A DNA stretch of 64,000 bases, taken from Christensenella sp. UBA7703 (GTDB lineage: Bacteria; Bacillota; Clostridia; Christensenellales; CAG-138). Each line of letters opens with the position of its first letter. Within the stretch, counting starts at the first letter, position 1. Below the pieces are notes generated by a model. The model was given only the letters and a program-made list of their open reading frames with translations, ran no database searches and was not told the origin of the DNA. Shown here in pieces: positions 36,401 through 41,790 of the stretch. The DNA lies in NCBI GenBank assembly GCA_002482505.1, contig DLGD01000009.1, positions 30,445-94,444 of the forward strand, given 5' to 3'. A program made the position numbers and the translations under genes.

Positions 36401-37899
36401 GTACCGACGGCTTGAAGTTCCGCGTGAACGTGCGAGACAGTGAATTCACGAGTGACTATGGCTACTCCGGTGCGATGAAGGTAGACAAAGACGCACCCAA
36501 GGGCACCGTTGTAACCATGCAGACGGCAGACGGGCGCGCCTATACGGCTGGCACATGGACGAACCAGACCGTAACCGTCGTTGCAAGCAGCGCGGCGGAT
36601 GCCTCCAAGGTGACGTACTATTACGACATGGATAGCGGAACGAGCGCGGCGGCAACCGGCATGGATGTGGTCGCGGGAGTTCACACCGTGAACATCAAGG
36701 CAGTGGATGAATATGGTAACACGACCGTGGTCGGCGGCTATCTTGCCCGCGTGGACAAGCAGCAGCCTGCCGTGCCGGAGATCCGCGAGAGCATTTCCGG
36801 CGGAAGCGTCGTGCTTATGCTGACGCTGCAAACAGACCCCGGCGGCAGCGGAAACGACAGGCTCACCCTGCCGGACGGCACCACGGTGAGAGCGACGGGA
36901 AGCCCGACCTTTGCGACAACGAAGAACGGAACCTACAGCTTTACGCTGACGGATGTTGCCGGAAACCGCAGAACCTTCACCTACATGGTGGGGACGGTTG
37001 ACCTCAGCAAGCCCACAATCACCCTTGCTTCCGGCGCATATCGCACGGGAACCGCGACGAAAGACCCGATTTCCGCCACGTTGACGTTTGCGGATACAGA
37101 ATCCGATATCGTCACACGCGGATATCAGCTCTCGCAGAGCAGCACGCCAAGCGGCGCCTACCGCACCTATGACGGCGCGCTGAAGCTCAGCGATCCTGGT
37201 AAATACTACATTCACGCCTACGCAAAGAATGCGTTTGGGCTCACAGCGTATGAAACGTTTGGGCCGTTTATCCTTGAGGCTGCGGAACAGCCCGCCGCAT
37301 CTCCGATACCCGTGCCGACATCCGGCGACGTGGTGGTGACCAAGGAGGACGTGGAGGAGATTCCTGGCGATACGGTGAAGATCCGCCTGCCCGGCAAGGA
37401 GTGGAGCGAGACGCTCACGCTGGAAGATGTAGGCCCCGGTACCTATGTGATCGAGGCAATGGACGCGGACGGCAACATCCGCAACGTCGAAGTGCGCGTG
37501 ACCATGCGGGACATCTTTGCGCGGTCCATCCGCTCTGCGGGAGACAATGTGACGCTGGCAGCGATCGCCGCAATTGCGGCTCTGGCGGGCATCCTGTTCC
37601 TGCTATTGCTGGCGGGGCACAACATCACCGTTGTCGTGGTCGGCACACGCGGCAGCGCGCAGCAGAAGCTTCGCACACTGCGGCGCATGAAGTTCCGCAA
37701 AAAGGAGCTCATCGTGAAGCTGGACGACAAGCATCTCAGCGGCGGCGAATTCTGCAACCTGAAGCTTGCAAAAACGCTCAGTAAGCAAATGCGCAAGAAC
37801 ACCATCATCGTGACCATGCGCGGTGTCGAGGTGCTCCGCGAGGAGATTCCGGCGGACTTTGACGAAGCATTCCAGCGCACGATCCGGATCGAGCGGTAA
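21445..37899 (+). CDS. Giant secreted repeat protein with ~43 cadherin-like/VCBS-type domains
   Basis: The product is 5484 residues. It starts with a Sec signal peptide (basic MSRVKRIGKRVFR, hydrophobic core, cleavage near NAALA/AS). An N-terminal domain (~40-210) and about three Ig-like domains (~210-450) follow. Then come about 43 tandem domains of 95-105 residues to about 4914. Most end in a VNDAP/VNDLP-type junction and contain hGT, YTP-x-YNG-D-FTY and ND-DVD motifs, as in calcium-binding cadherin-like/VCBS repeats of large adhesins. More Ig-like domains lead to a membrane helix (~5371-5391, LAAIAAIAALAGILFLLLLA) and a basic cytoplasmic tail of about 90 residues. There is no LPxTG. I use ATG 21445, with GGAGG seven bases upstream; an in-frame ATG at 21403 lacks it. 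Its position after HD-GYP and GGDEF genes suggests a c-di-GMP-controlled surface adhesin (inference). Confidence 0.9.
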   Translation: MLSAQMSRVKRIGKRVFRVALCAMLVLQTLWVPNAALAASSAFYFRGYGVENINSTTLSYATNGASVSGRNVTISSSAGEGEAIGLVNLDETNHDISKSVDLGGLEIDFSTVSNVTLEGEAGADNDVPTATILFCSDANIGSVISSVTLTKADGTIAGSETLSSGAKIPNGTRSIFLSLKGTSRTGNNTVSFTDTSLMIHDAGAPSCSADYYKDWTNQNVTVTITAADSDAGLEAIYVNDGRVSETSPYTFTISANNTSFSAYAMDLAGKKSDIVSGTVDHIDKTTPAAPSSVPLSSSTWTNADVFVLMPALSAATGAPERYVYQIGAAAWADLPDGFSISAEGNTTIRVAVADAAGNRSSSAQATAKIDKSKPTISNATITSGSSSAKVDVTATDVGLSGIQKFSYAAGEQTADYFTTSGTPISGGSFTVGVGGTYTIFASDYAGNTTLKTISITTAPTFDAVSNVTMDEDETRNIPLSISDAESSRSQLIIQVTTSDDALLKTVKLNQSDEAISLDITPAANQSGGPVTVTVSVEDPSGQKVTRQFTVTVNAVNDNPTAQDDNDITLAEDSAVEIDVLANDGDQADGDAISISTVGDAAHGTTLIVLGKIRYTPNENYAGTDSFTYEITDGKGGTAQAIVRVTVNQVNDAPKAANDTALTKEDTFVDINALDNDSDVDRATDTTETISLYSCENGAHGTAVILNGMIRYTPETNFNGTDTFTYTIQDKAGLTAEATVTVTVSPESDAPWFVGLSDEYTINEDAKNHEIAFEIHDVETPQDSLMLQAATLDGDLIDQSGVVLSGLGGSGASVKLLLTPQANMHGDVPIKLTLGDGFDTVEKTITVHILNVNDAPRAGSETLNFTEDAPYFDISIATLLSNDSDIDGDAIFFDGLASDPFSGTIARLNDTTLRYTPAKDFDGTTSFTYYISDGTARTLATCTLEAIGVNDAPHITITPEQISGSEDAPIVIPFQISDNESAAADLSVFAASNDDNIVTTDGITIVNNGDGTGTVQILPAADANGSPKITLTVSDGEAQANDSVTLVIAPVQDAPVAEDDLIYVHYTTSRSFSVLVNDHDVDADPLTVKEYAASLPGTLTFDPETQMFRYVPSIGETGIVTFTYTVTDGTGTDTATVTLDVVSETHNPVITAIDSRYVSEDATLSNIAFSVSDEDIGDTVSVRVTSGNKTLLPEDAEHIVLTNLGGGNYSLSLTPGADQSGTTSVTLTATDKAGLTDSTTFSLHVIAQNDVPVAVNDTLSVDEDGALTLSLLGNDSDPDGDTIWLSSISAPAHGYIERTGNTYTYYPYANWSGSETLTYRISDGRASAQATVSITVNPVNDAPIAWDDWLKVPNSVGNESANINVIGNDYDADGDAVHTYQIVTAPKYGTVEILPGGTITYVRNQLSPEGNGADSFVYSIIDRETATGDYRTANATVHIGVEFTSTLNAHYQYVTCYEDDKPFTIDLPVSNPTPVNYTLTVNTTTTLGTFEVVDNNTVRFTPAPDQYGYAEITYTVEQVGGGEKDTGTIYLRVYPVNDLPEITSAPASVTMDEDTSGGTTFDVLFHDVDCANEYLYFYVYTKDTSTSAPIPFQVSYSTTPIEGGKRITINTAENVNGTGTIVVGVSDGMTYVEKEIALSVTPVDDAPVVGSVSKTINEDSSVVFASPGSDSEVDGDTITEVIDPAHGPQHGTATLRANHTICYVPNANYYGTDSFYVIVADQTEAKLFSAALVTITIRPVNDAPEISDLDYYQTTLEDVPADVTLSVSDVDNILTASSHYTLTSADQKLVKNENITISNVSGTGMVIHVVPEANAYGTVKINIVASDGSLSATGAFLLKIVPVNDPPVAADDTASVDEVVSTGAEAKPPKTLKTIDLLANDSDVEDVKPSVVSISDVVNATVTNLGGGKVLVSADGDSSQTVTFTYTVMDRAGATASAHVTLTINPVNDPPRAKNDSITIFEDATPLIDALYNDTDPEGDTLSIAAVGNPAHGSASISDNKINYVPNQDYYGTDSFTYTVSDGNGGTANATVSVTIKPVNDAPTVNKHSTTSGDWVMQEDTPASFNFVVADAESATSNLIIKITSLDETLVKTTQIALTTNAAGYKTLTVTPAANAHGTLELKIWVSDGLLTGQAIYTLEIISVNDAPVVTVPLQTTKEDTALHASAFATDVDGDSVTFAKQTDPAHGTVTVYPDGSFDYMPTKDYNGEDSFVILANDGQPSNNIGYATVYITVKPEGDPPTAQDDSITIDEDIATVIPVLSNDSDQDVPYGDKISLLRVTTPAHGTAVISEGGILYTPNANYNGSDTFGYTITDRDGKTDTATVSITIRPVNDKPAGGDDTATVLEDHFVTMDVTANDDVDETTNPDLEDVTIVTVDKPAHGTAVISEDKKSITYTPDANWFGPEGEPEVFYYTAKDSSNQTERFAIRVTVTSVNDLPVISPDLPNVTTQEDTRTDAITFTVSDIETAAGSLIVTATHLNGVLLPPITVSPDANGNCSFTVLPNLNKVGDAVITIKVTDADGGQTSDTFTLKVSPVNDLPKAGNDAFTVAENETYTADVLANDDVDILAGNGDDTLTLLTIATPQYGTATIVDNKLYYVPKTDRDTTVSYQDVFTYTMKDASGATCTPTVTVTVTPVNDPPTISSIANVTGVLEDAPDGTGAISFHVTDEEDDDNTLFVTAQSDNLALFLLSNITIDNPVDDATGTLRTVKVVPAANQFGSGEITLTVRDAQGLTATTSFTVTIDSVNDEPNNGDKSFTVVEDVEKQLDVLKDIDPDYATTPEYYSITAIATNPSHGTVRIAEDKKSVYYTTAQDSNEPDSFQYTVYDAYGKASYTFTVSITVTPVNDAPYIVYHGQSTYTIFEGTQQNDIPFEVHDVDNVAYAGGTEPVEVTLTAKSSNTVLLVGGIKIDTLSGYDRNIDLKPNGKWNGNTTVTITATDPDGLKATASFVLVVNNVNDIPVAVNDTGTILEDVTTTINVLGNDTDDDLQTNPDTEKLTVKTVTSSDPNATITRASEGLGVVVVPKANYNGPLSFTYTVVDSQNAESNAATVNLTVQQVNDAPVAGADSDTTDEDTAVVIPVLVNDSDIDMDKDLNAHYGDESISVDLTGGGLIAPTHGTISTDGLTITYTPAKDYNGPDSFEYYCSDSEVKTRASVSIVVYQVNDAPKAVADTASTNEDTPKDGIDVLNNDTDVDTGSTLNKNVLHSKTDFRITATSLTNSAHGSVDIINNKLKFTPASNWFGTEVVNYTMIDGHGGTANGTLTMTVNSVNDLPVYTTAPVDLELTEDGADGTMDIVVDDVETAKNDLSVTVTNSTNPTLIATSDVTVTTGTNGTRTITINPKLNQNGTAMITLLLKDANGGETVKQFTVTVNSVNDAPIAADKTLNIDEDALLQTIDKWLLVSDVDVETNTDELTLTITTAAQHGTAAVDASGNVTYVPGKDFNGVDTFVYTVKDKDGLTDTGTFTVNIAQVNDAPIPDDDSATTDEDTAVVIDALDGDYDVDKVANLNAHPENESLSIDLTGGGLKAPSHGTISTDGLTITYTPSKDYNGTDTFEYNCFDGDVKVTAEVTVTIKQVNDASVANPDAATIDEDHETDYIKVLDNDTDVDIDPTLNQDEALLRSMFYISAASLLDPTVGALDWTVDSIHFKPKANWYGEAKIFYTMKDGYGSGASTALIVTVNSVNDLPVYTTAPVNLELTEDGADGTMNIVVDDVETAKNDLSVTVTNSTNPTLIATSDVTVTVGTNGTRTITVNPKLNQNGTAMITLLLKDANGGETVKQFTVTVNSVNDAPIAADKTLNINEDAALQTIDKWLLVSDVDVETNTDELTLTITTAAQHGTAAVDASGNVSYVPGKDFNGVDTFVYTVKDKDGLTDTGTFTVNIAQVNDAPVPDDDSATTDEDTAIVIDALDGDYDVDKVAHLNAHPENESLSIDLTGGELKAPSHGTISTDGLTITYTPSKDYNGTDTFEYNCYDSDVKVKAEVTVTIKQVNDAPVANADTATTNEDYATTPIDVLANDTDVDTGSTLNQNVIHSRDTFTVTEATVTNASHGSVKIVDNKLIFTPADNWFGEEVIQYTLSDGHGGSASNTLTVTVNSVNDLPYLNMAPGYQYLTEDGADGASLFYVNDVETNPSLVNVTLKSCSNTTLIPLSAITLEHKGGAGRLITVNPADNLFGDALITLVLEDEDGGKTEVTMEVHVSSVNDAPIAADKTLNIGEDAPLQTIDKWLLVSDVDVETNADELTLTITTAAQHGTAAVDASGNVSYVPGKDFNGVDTFVYTVKDKDGLTDTGTFTVNIAQVNDAPIPDDDSATTDEDTAVVIDALDGDYDVDKVANLNAHPENESLSIDLTGGGLKAPSHGTISTDGLTITYTPSKDYNGSDTFEYYCFDGDVKVKAEVTVTIKQVNDAPVANADSTSTPEDTAVRYNVLANDSDVDTDEALNKDVLHSKGDFTIEDCSFYGGSNGSLEIDGALIRYTPATNFHGTQIIQYVLRDGHGKTSTGTLTIMVDSENDTPVARPDSMSADEDHDASVNVLTNDTDGDDGDTKTFVGFLEPTSGLPGIFTTDANGEITFTPEKDYNGTFDITYQMRDAAGATSSAKLTVTILPVNDAPVAQDDAALTNEDTAKVIDVASLILDADIDTNGDTLEVSVAKTGEPAHGSISISGTKITYTPDADFNGLDEITYTVTDSKGATDTGKLSITVSAVNDAPKAANDTKLMDEDTAANIYVLMNDSDVDTDEILNLVPSAAPYILSVTNGAHGTTDTDGMKIVYTPDANYNGTDTITYVLTDGLLTAEASVSISIMQVNDGIQAEDDTAKTNDEDKVSVDVLKNDWDVDTDSALNGDELHLRTSFAIAAVSKPAHGKAEIVSGKIDYTPDDRFAGVDSFTYTVTDGYGTTAIGTVNVTVISVNDPPVILTVTSPKDGDRAGTGSTVNVNWTGFDIDGDALTYTLEYYDGKVWHEIAKDLTDTTYVFAIPETLASTDGLKFRVNVRDSEFTSDYGYSGAMKVDKDAPKGTVVTMQTADGRAYTAGTWTNQTVTVVASSAADASKVTYYYDMDSGTSAAATGMDVVAGVHTVNIKAVDEYGNTTVVGGYLARVDKQQPAVPEIRESISGGSVVLMLTLQTDPGGSGNDRLTLPDGTTVRATGSPTFATTKNGTYSFTLTDVAGNRRTFTYMVGTVDLSKPTITLASGAYRTGTATKDPISATLTFADTESDIVTRGYQLSQSSTPSGAYRTYDGALKLSDPGKYYIHAYAKNAFGLTAYETFGPFILEAAEQPAASPIPVPTSGDVVVTKEDVEEIPGDTVKIRLPGKEWSETLTLEDVGPGTYVIEAMDADGNIRNVEVRVTMRDIFARSIRSAGDNVTLAAIAAIAALAGILFLLLLAGHNITVVVVGTRGSAQQKLRTLRRMKFRKKELIVKLDDKHLSGGEFCNLKLAKTLSKQMRKNTIIVTMRGVEVLREEIPADFDEAFQRTIRIER
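31261..34995 (+). repeat. Three tandem copies of a ~1245-bp four-domain unit inside the giant gene
   Basis: Units start at 31261, 32506 and 33751, each at a GACCT-CC(A/G) junction coding Asp-Leu-Pro. The spacing is exactly 1245, 1245 and 1242 bases, that is 415 residues made of four domains. The second and third domains of each unit (starting APIAADKTLN and API/VPDDDSATT) are almost identical in all three copies at DNA level. The first domain is near-identical in copies one and two and diverged in copy three. This is a recent duplication of a supra-domain, in contrast to the strongly diverged repeats elsewhere in the gene. Confidence 0.9.
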
Positions 37900-37922
37900 T
37901 CAAAAGCACAACCTGAACAAAG

Positions 37923-37949
37923 GCGGGGAGCAAACGCTCCCCGCTTTTT
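37923..37949 (+). terminator. Rho-independent terminator of the giant gene
   Basis: GCGGGGAGC (37923-37931), AAAC loop, GCTCCCCGC (37936-37944), then TTTTT. A textbook terminator 24 bases after the stop codon. Confidence 0.95.
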
Positions 37950-38237
37950 ATGTGAAATCACACTTGATGAAAAGTTGAGTTGTGTTTGAGAATTATTTGA
38001 AAAAGCGCTGCTAAAATGCATATCGTAAGATGAAAAAGTGCCAAACTATGCGCATTTCTCCATTTTTACACAAGGACGGTGCTGCTTCATAAAAAAGACG
38101 TAAAGTTGTCGGCAAATCGTCGGTTTTTCGTAATAGCCGCGTAACATTAGGCGGATATGATAGCAGCATAAGAACAGAAAAGACCCTAAACGAACCTTTT
38201 TTCGTTTTGAGACCATGAAAGCGAGGCGGATTTTCTC
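37950..38237. other. 288-base gap before the SDR gene
   Basis: No gene is visible. A TGC-TAAAAT extended -10 box lies at 38009-38017 and a TATGAT at 38156-38161, both without a good -35. Either may be the promoter of the gene at 38238. Confidence 0.35.
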
Positions 38238-39287
38238 ATGAAACGAGTGTATATGATTACCGGCATCGGCGGGCACCTTGGCAATACGGTTGCGCGGGAG
38301 CTTCTTTCCGCGGGCGAGACCGTGCGCGGCTTTGCCCTGCCAAACGAGGATGTGACGATGCTCTACGGCGACGCGGTGTCGATTGTGCGCGGAGACGTGC
38401 GGGACAAACAGTCGATGGAACCGTTGTTTTACGGGCTGAAGGATGACGACGAGGTTTATTTTATCCATTGTGCGGGGATTGTCTCCGTTGCGACGAAATA
38501 TGACCAGCGCGTGGTGGATGTCAACGTCCGCGGCACGGAAAACGTCGTGAGCCTCTGCAAGGAACACAACGTGAAGAAGCTTGTTTACATCAGCTCCGTC
38601 CACGCTCTGCCGGAACTGCCGCATGGGAACGTGATCCACGAGGTGGAGGGCTTTCAGGCGGAGGCGGTAATCGGCCTCTATGCGAAGACAAAAGCTGCGG
38701 CTACGCAGATTGTACTCGACGCGGCACGGGCCGGACTGGATGCAACAATCATCCATCCTTCCGGCATCATCGGGCCAAACGATTACGGCCACGGTCACCT
38801 GACGCAGATGGTCATTAGCTATCTCAACGGTTCCCTCACGGCGTGCGTTGAGGGCGGCTATGATTTTGTCGATGTGCGCGACGTGGCGGATGGCGTCATC
38901 GCCGCAGCGGACAAGGGGAAGAAGGGCGAATGCTACATCCTCTCCAACCGCTATATCCCCGTGCGGGAACTGCTCAATACGCTTTCGCGCGTGACCGGCG
39001 GCAGGAAGATCAACACTGTTTTGCCGCTGTGGTTTGCGAAGCTCACCGCGCCAATTGCAGAGCTGTATTACAAGATTCGTCATGAATCTCCGCTCTTCAC
39101 CCGCTATACGCTGTATACGCTGACCAGCAACGCCCGCTTTACTTACGAGAAAGCGCGCCGCGACCTCGGCTATAAGCCGCGCGACATCAGCGCGACCATC
39201 AAGGATACCGTCGCGTTCCTTACGAAAGAGCGCAAGAATCTCTTTCGCAAACGCAATGCAACAAAGCCGATCCCCGTAATGGGGTAA
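38238..39287 (+). CDS. NAD(P)-dependent epimerase/dehydratase (extended SDR)
   Basis: This 349-residue cytoplasmic protein has a Rossmann nucleotide-binding loop at the N-terminus (ITGIGGHLGNTVA). The catalytic Tyr-x3-Lys is Tyr148-Lys152 in LYAKTKAAA. HPSGIIGPNDYG is the usual substrate-side segment. It resembles dihydroflavonol reductase/3-beta-hydroxysteroid dehydrogenase-like SDRs, which reduce or oxidise varied hydroxyl or keto groups. The substrate cannot be told from sequence. The ribosome-binding site (GAGG, 11 bases before ATG) is moderate. It has its own terminator and no functional partner nearby. Confidence 0.88.
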   Translation: MKRVYMITGIGGHLGNTVARELLSAGETVRGFALPNEDVTMLYGDAVSIVRGDVRDKQSMEPLFYGLKDDDEVYFIHCAGIVSVATKYDQRVVDVNVRGTENVVSLCKEHNVKKLVYISSVHALPELPHGNVIHEVEGFQAEAVIGLYAKTKAAATQIVLDAARAGLDATIIHPSGIIGPNDYGHGHLTQMVISYLNGSLTACVEGGYDFVDVRDVADGVIAAADKGKKGECYILSNRYIPVRELLNTLSRVTGGRKINTVLPLWFAKLTAPIAELYYKIRHESPLFTRYTLYTLTSNARFTYEKARRDLGYKPRDISATIKDTVAFLTKERKNLFRKRNATKPIPVMG

Positions 39288-39315
39288 GGCGCAAAAGCAA
39301 ATACCACACAAGCAA

Positions 39316-39355
39316 AAACCCCGATGCGGAACACTCCGTTTCGGGGTTTGTTTTT
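39316..39355. terminator. Bidirectional terminator between convergent genes
   Basis: AAACCCCGA (39316-39324) and TCGGGGTTT (39341-39349) enclose an inner CGGA/TCCG stem. T-runs follow on both strands (TTTTT at 39351-39355, and AAAAA before the stem for the reverse direction). It serves the SDR gene and the GNAT gene converging on it. Confidence 0.85.
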
Positions 39356-39398
39356 GTTCTTGACTGGCTCGATCGCTGGGACGCAGGGGCGCTCAGTT

Positions 39399-40133
39399 TC
39401 AGTCCTTTTGCATATAGATGATATAGGGATGATCGACATGATAGCCGAGTTTTTCGGCCAGAGCGACACTGCGAAGATCAAACGCGTCCCAACTCGGATA
39501 GAGATTTCGCTCCAGAGCTGTGAGGATCAATTTTGCGCCGCAGGCGGTCGCGAGGCCTCTTTTGCGATACTCCGGCTTGGTATCGATCTCGATCTCAAAC
39601 CCGCCGTCATAGACGCTATAGCTGCTCGCACCGGAAACGAATGCGCCATTGTGAAGAACGGCAATGCCGATGCCGCGGGAGAGAAAGTCTGAAGCATCTG
39701 CAAAACAGGCGCAAAAATCGCGAGACCAGTCTTCCCGCAGGCTGTTTTGACAGAGTTCCTCATCAAACATGCGCAGTTCGTATTCGCGCGGCAGCGTGTC
39801 TATGTATTTTTGTAACTTTGTGCGGGAAAAGACATTCGGTTCCTTCCGGATAGCATAACGCAGCCGTCTTTGCACGCGGTTGCCCCAAGCCTGCTCGATG
39901 GCATTACCCCAGGCTTCATTCTGCGGGACAATTTCGCGTGCGGCGGCTTTTGCCGCAAAAGCAACGCTGGGGTTGCCCGCAAAAAAACAAAAATCGCCCA
40001 ACACAACCTGCGCCGCACCCGGCGCTTCGTCGTTGTCCACCATTGCATAACCCATATGCCCTTGCAGGACAGACCAGATGAGCGTCTCACTCCAGCCGGA
40101 GAACAGAGGGGCAATTTTCTGCAGGTTGTTCAT
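39399..40133 (-). CDS. GNAT family N-acetyltransferase
   Basis: This 244-residue protein has a C-terminal GNAT fold. The acetyl-CoA loop is IDTKPEYRKRGLATACGAKL (Arg/Gln-x2-Gly-x-Gly/Ala type), and a late segment WDAFDLRSVALAEKLGY is typical of the last helix. The N-terminal half (about 120 residues) fits the PF12746-type GNAT group that includes the ZmaR zwittermicin acetyltransferase; this assignment is from memory and should be treated as tentative. The acceptor is unknown. AAGGA precedes the start, and the gene lies 41 bases after the deaminase gene on the same strand, so they are probably co-transcribed. Confidence 0.85.
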   Translation of the reverse strand: MNNLQKIAPLFSGWSETLIWSVLQGHMGYAMVDNDEAPGAAQVVLGDFCFFAGNPSVAFAAKAAAREIVPQNEAWGNAIEQAWGNRVQRRLRYAIRKEPNVFSRTKLQKYIDTLPREYELRMFDEELCQNSLREDWSRDFCACFADASDFLSRGIGIAVLHNGAFVSGASSYSVYDGGFEIEIDTKPEYRKRGLATACGAKLILTALERNLYPSWDAFDLRSVALAEKLGYHVDHPYIIYMQKD

Positions 40134-40174
40134 TAAAATATCCTTACTTGATGTGATAGAGCTAAATCGTAACC

Positions 40175-41440
40175 CTATTTCATGCCGCGAATGATACGGT
40201 TTGCCTCGGCATAGATACGTTCCGGGTCCTCGCCAATATAGAATTCGCCGCGCTCGTAGAGCACCTTCCCGGCGACCATGGTGAGAACAACGTTTTGTTT
40301 ACTCCCGCTATAGACGATGTTTTTTTCGATGTTGTTGAGCGGCTGCATATTCGGCTGGTGCAGATCGATCATGATCAGATCCGCCTGCTTACCGATTGCG
40401 AGACAGTCACAATCTGAAAACCCGCAGGCATAGGCACCGTTTTTGCACGCCATCGTGAGTACATCGACCGCGTCTACCGCTTCTGCGCCATGCGAGAGCT
40501 TCTGTAACCCAGTGGTGAGAAACATTTCGCGGAAGAAGTCGAGGCAGTTGTTGCTCGCGGGGCCATCGGTGCCGATGGCAACCGGAATGCCGCGCTTAAG
40601 GTATTCGTAGACAGGCGCTACTCCGCTTGCGAGCTTTGTGTTGCTGCCGGGGCAGGTGATCACGCTCATATTGCGCGATTGTAAGAGATCCATTTCGCGC
40701 TCGGAGACATGGACACAGTGATAGCCGCCGCCACCATAATTGAACAGCCCGAGCGAGTCGAGGTATTCGATCGTTCGCATGCCGCTGTGGGCGACACAGC
40801 TTTCCACCTCTGCCGCAGTCTCGTTGAGGTGCGTATAAAACGGCTGTTTGAGCTGCTGCACCAACGCCGAGAGATCGCGCATCAACGGTTCACTGCTGGT
40901 GTATTCGGCATGGAAGCCGAGACGATAGGAAATCAGCGGATCGAGCTTGGAAAACTTCGCATACTCATCCGCCGTCTCCTGCGCGGTGCCGCCAAAATCG
41001 TTTGCGCAGCCAACGAGCGCCGTGCGAAAACCGGTGTCGATTGCGGCGGCGGCGATGCTGTCCCGTGCAAAATACATGTCAAACATCATGGTGATACCGC
41101 TGGTGAGGTATTCCATGATGGCGAGTTTCGTGAGGATATAGACGTCGTCCGGCGTAAGTTGCGCTTCTTTGGGAAAGACCTGATCAAAGAGCCAACTCTG
41201 CAAGGGCAAATCGTCCGCAAGAGAGCGAAGGAAAGTCATGCCGCTGTGCGTATGCGCGTTTTTGAAGCCCGGCATGAGCAGGTTGCCGCGGCAGTCGATC
41301 TCGCGATCGGCAGCGCCGGTATAGCCGCCCTCTTTACCAAGGAAAGCGATTCGCCCGTCGACAATGACAAGCTCGCCAGAGAACAGTTCTGTGCTGTCAT
41401 CCAGCGGCAATATTCTTGCATGATAAAATCTTGTAGTCAT
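40175..41440 (-). CDS. mtaD: 5-methylthioadenosine/S-adenosylhomocysteine deaminase
   Basis: This 421-residue amidohydrolase has the metal-binding NAHTHSGM near residue 62, the mid-protein FHAEYTSSEP and HLNE segments, HCVHVSERE, and the catalytic GTDGPASNN. These match the MtaD/SsnA-type branch that deaminates methylthioadenosine or S-adenosylhomocysteine to the inosine form in nucleoside and methyl-cycle salvage. Radical-SAM chemistry produces related nucleosides, but here 5'-deoxyadenosine would be the by-product and some MtaD relatives accept it (inference). There is no Shine-Dalgarno; a TGC-TAGAAT box lies exactly six bases before ATG, suggesting a leaderless mRNA. Confidence 0.88.
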   Translation of the reverse strand: MTTRFYHARILPLDDSTELFSGELVIVDGRIAFLGKEGGYTGAADREIDCRGNLLMPGFKNAHTHSGMTFLRSLADDLPLQSWLFDQVFPKEAQLTPDDVYILTKLAIMEYLTSGITMMFDMYFARDSIAAAAIDTGFRTALVGCANDFGGTAQETADEYAKFSKLDPLISYRLGFHAEYTSSEPLMRDLSALVQQLKQPFYTHLNETAAEVESCVAHSGMRTIEYLDSLGLFNYGGGGYHCVHVSEREMDLLQSRNMSVITCPGSNTKLASGVAPVYEYLKRGIPVAIGTDGPASNNCLDFFREMFLTTGLQKLSHGAEAVDAVDVLTMACKNGAYACGFSDCDCLAIGKQADLIMIDLHQPNMQPLNNIEKNIVYSGSKQNVVLTMVAGKVLYERGEFYIGEDPERIYAEANRIIRGMK

Positions 41441-41446
41441 GCAACT

Positions 41447-41455
41447 ATTCTAGCA
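41447..41455 (-). promoter_or_regulatory. Extended -10 box abutting the mtaD start codon
   Basis: Read on the reverse strand: TGC-TAGAAT, then six bases AGTTGC, then ATG. The -35 position (TGGATT) is poor. Transcription would begin at or next to the A of ATG. Confidence 0.6.
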
Positions 41456-41637
41456 TAGGCGGCTCAGAGAATCCACCGGAGGAAATGTCGGAATAACAGT
41501 TTCTGATGAAGTTTCTTTTTTGCTCACAATTTGCAAAGCGGACATGCGCATTGAGCAGGGGAAACCTGTTCTTGCGAAAAAAACAAGTGAACGCGGGCAG
41601 AACTTTTTCACGCAAAACATTCAAACGGTAAAAATCG

Positions 41638-41646
41638 TGTTACAAT
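41638..41646 (+). promoter_or_regulatory. Extended -10 promoter for the sirtuin gene
   Basis: TGT-TACAAT at 41638-41646. The -35 region is weak. It gives a leader of about 140 bases that includes the small CCGAAT-CC-ATTCGG repeat. Confidence 0.45.
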
Positions 41647-41790
41647 AATGTAAAGAACGCCAGAGCATACAACAGATTCCGAATCCATTCGGTCAGGTTC
41701 CTTCTGTCATCAAAAAAGCAATGTGCGGGGTTTTACCATCTGCGGTTGCTCCTTCTGATCACTTTAAGACAAACAGGAAAGCGTGAAAAC

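Larger units (their letters stand above)
41441..41790. other. 350-base divergent intergenic region
   Basis: It separates the leftward mtaD from the rightward sirtuin gene. An extended -10 for mtaD (TGC-TAGAAT, reverse strand, 41447-41455) lies at one end. TGT-TACAAT (41638-41646) is the likely sirtuin promoter. CCGAAT-CC-ATTCGG (41679-41692) is a perfect small inverted repeat. No gene is seen. Confidence 0.6.
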
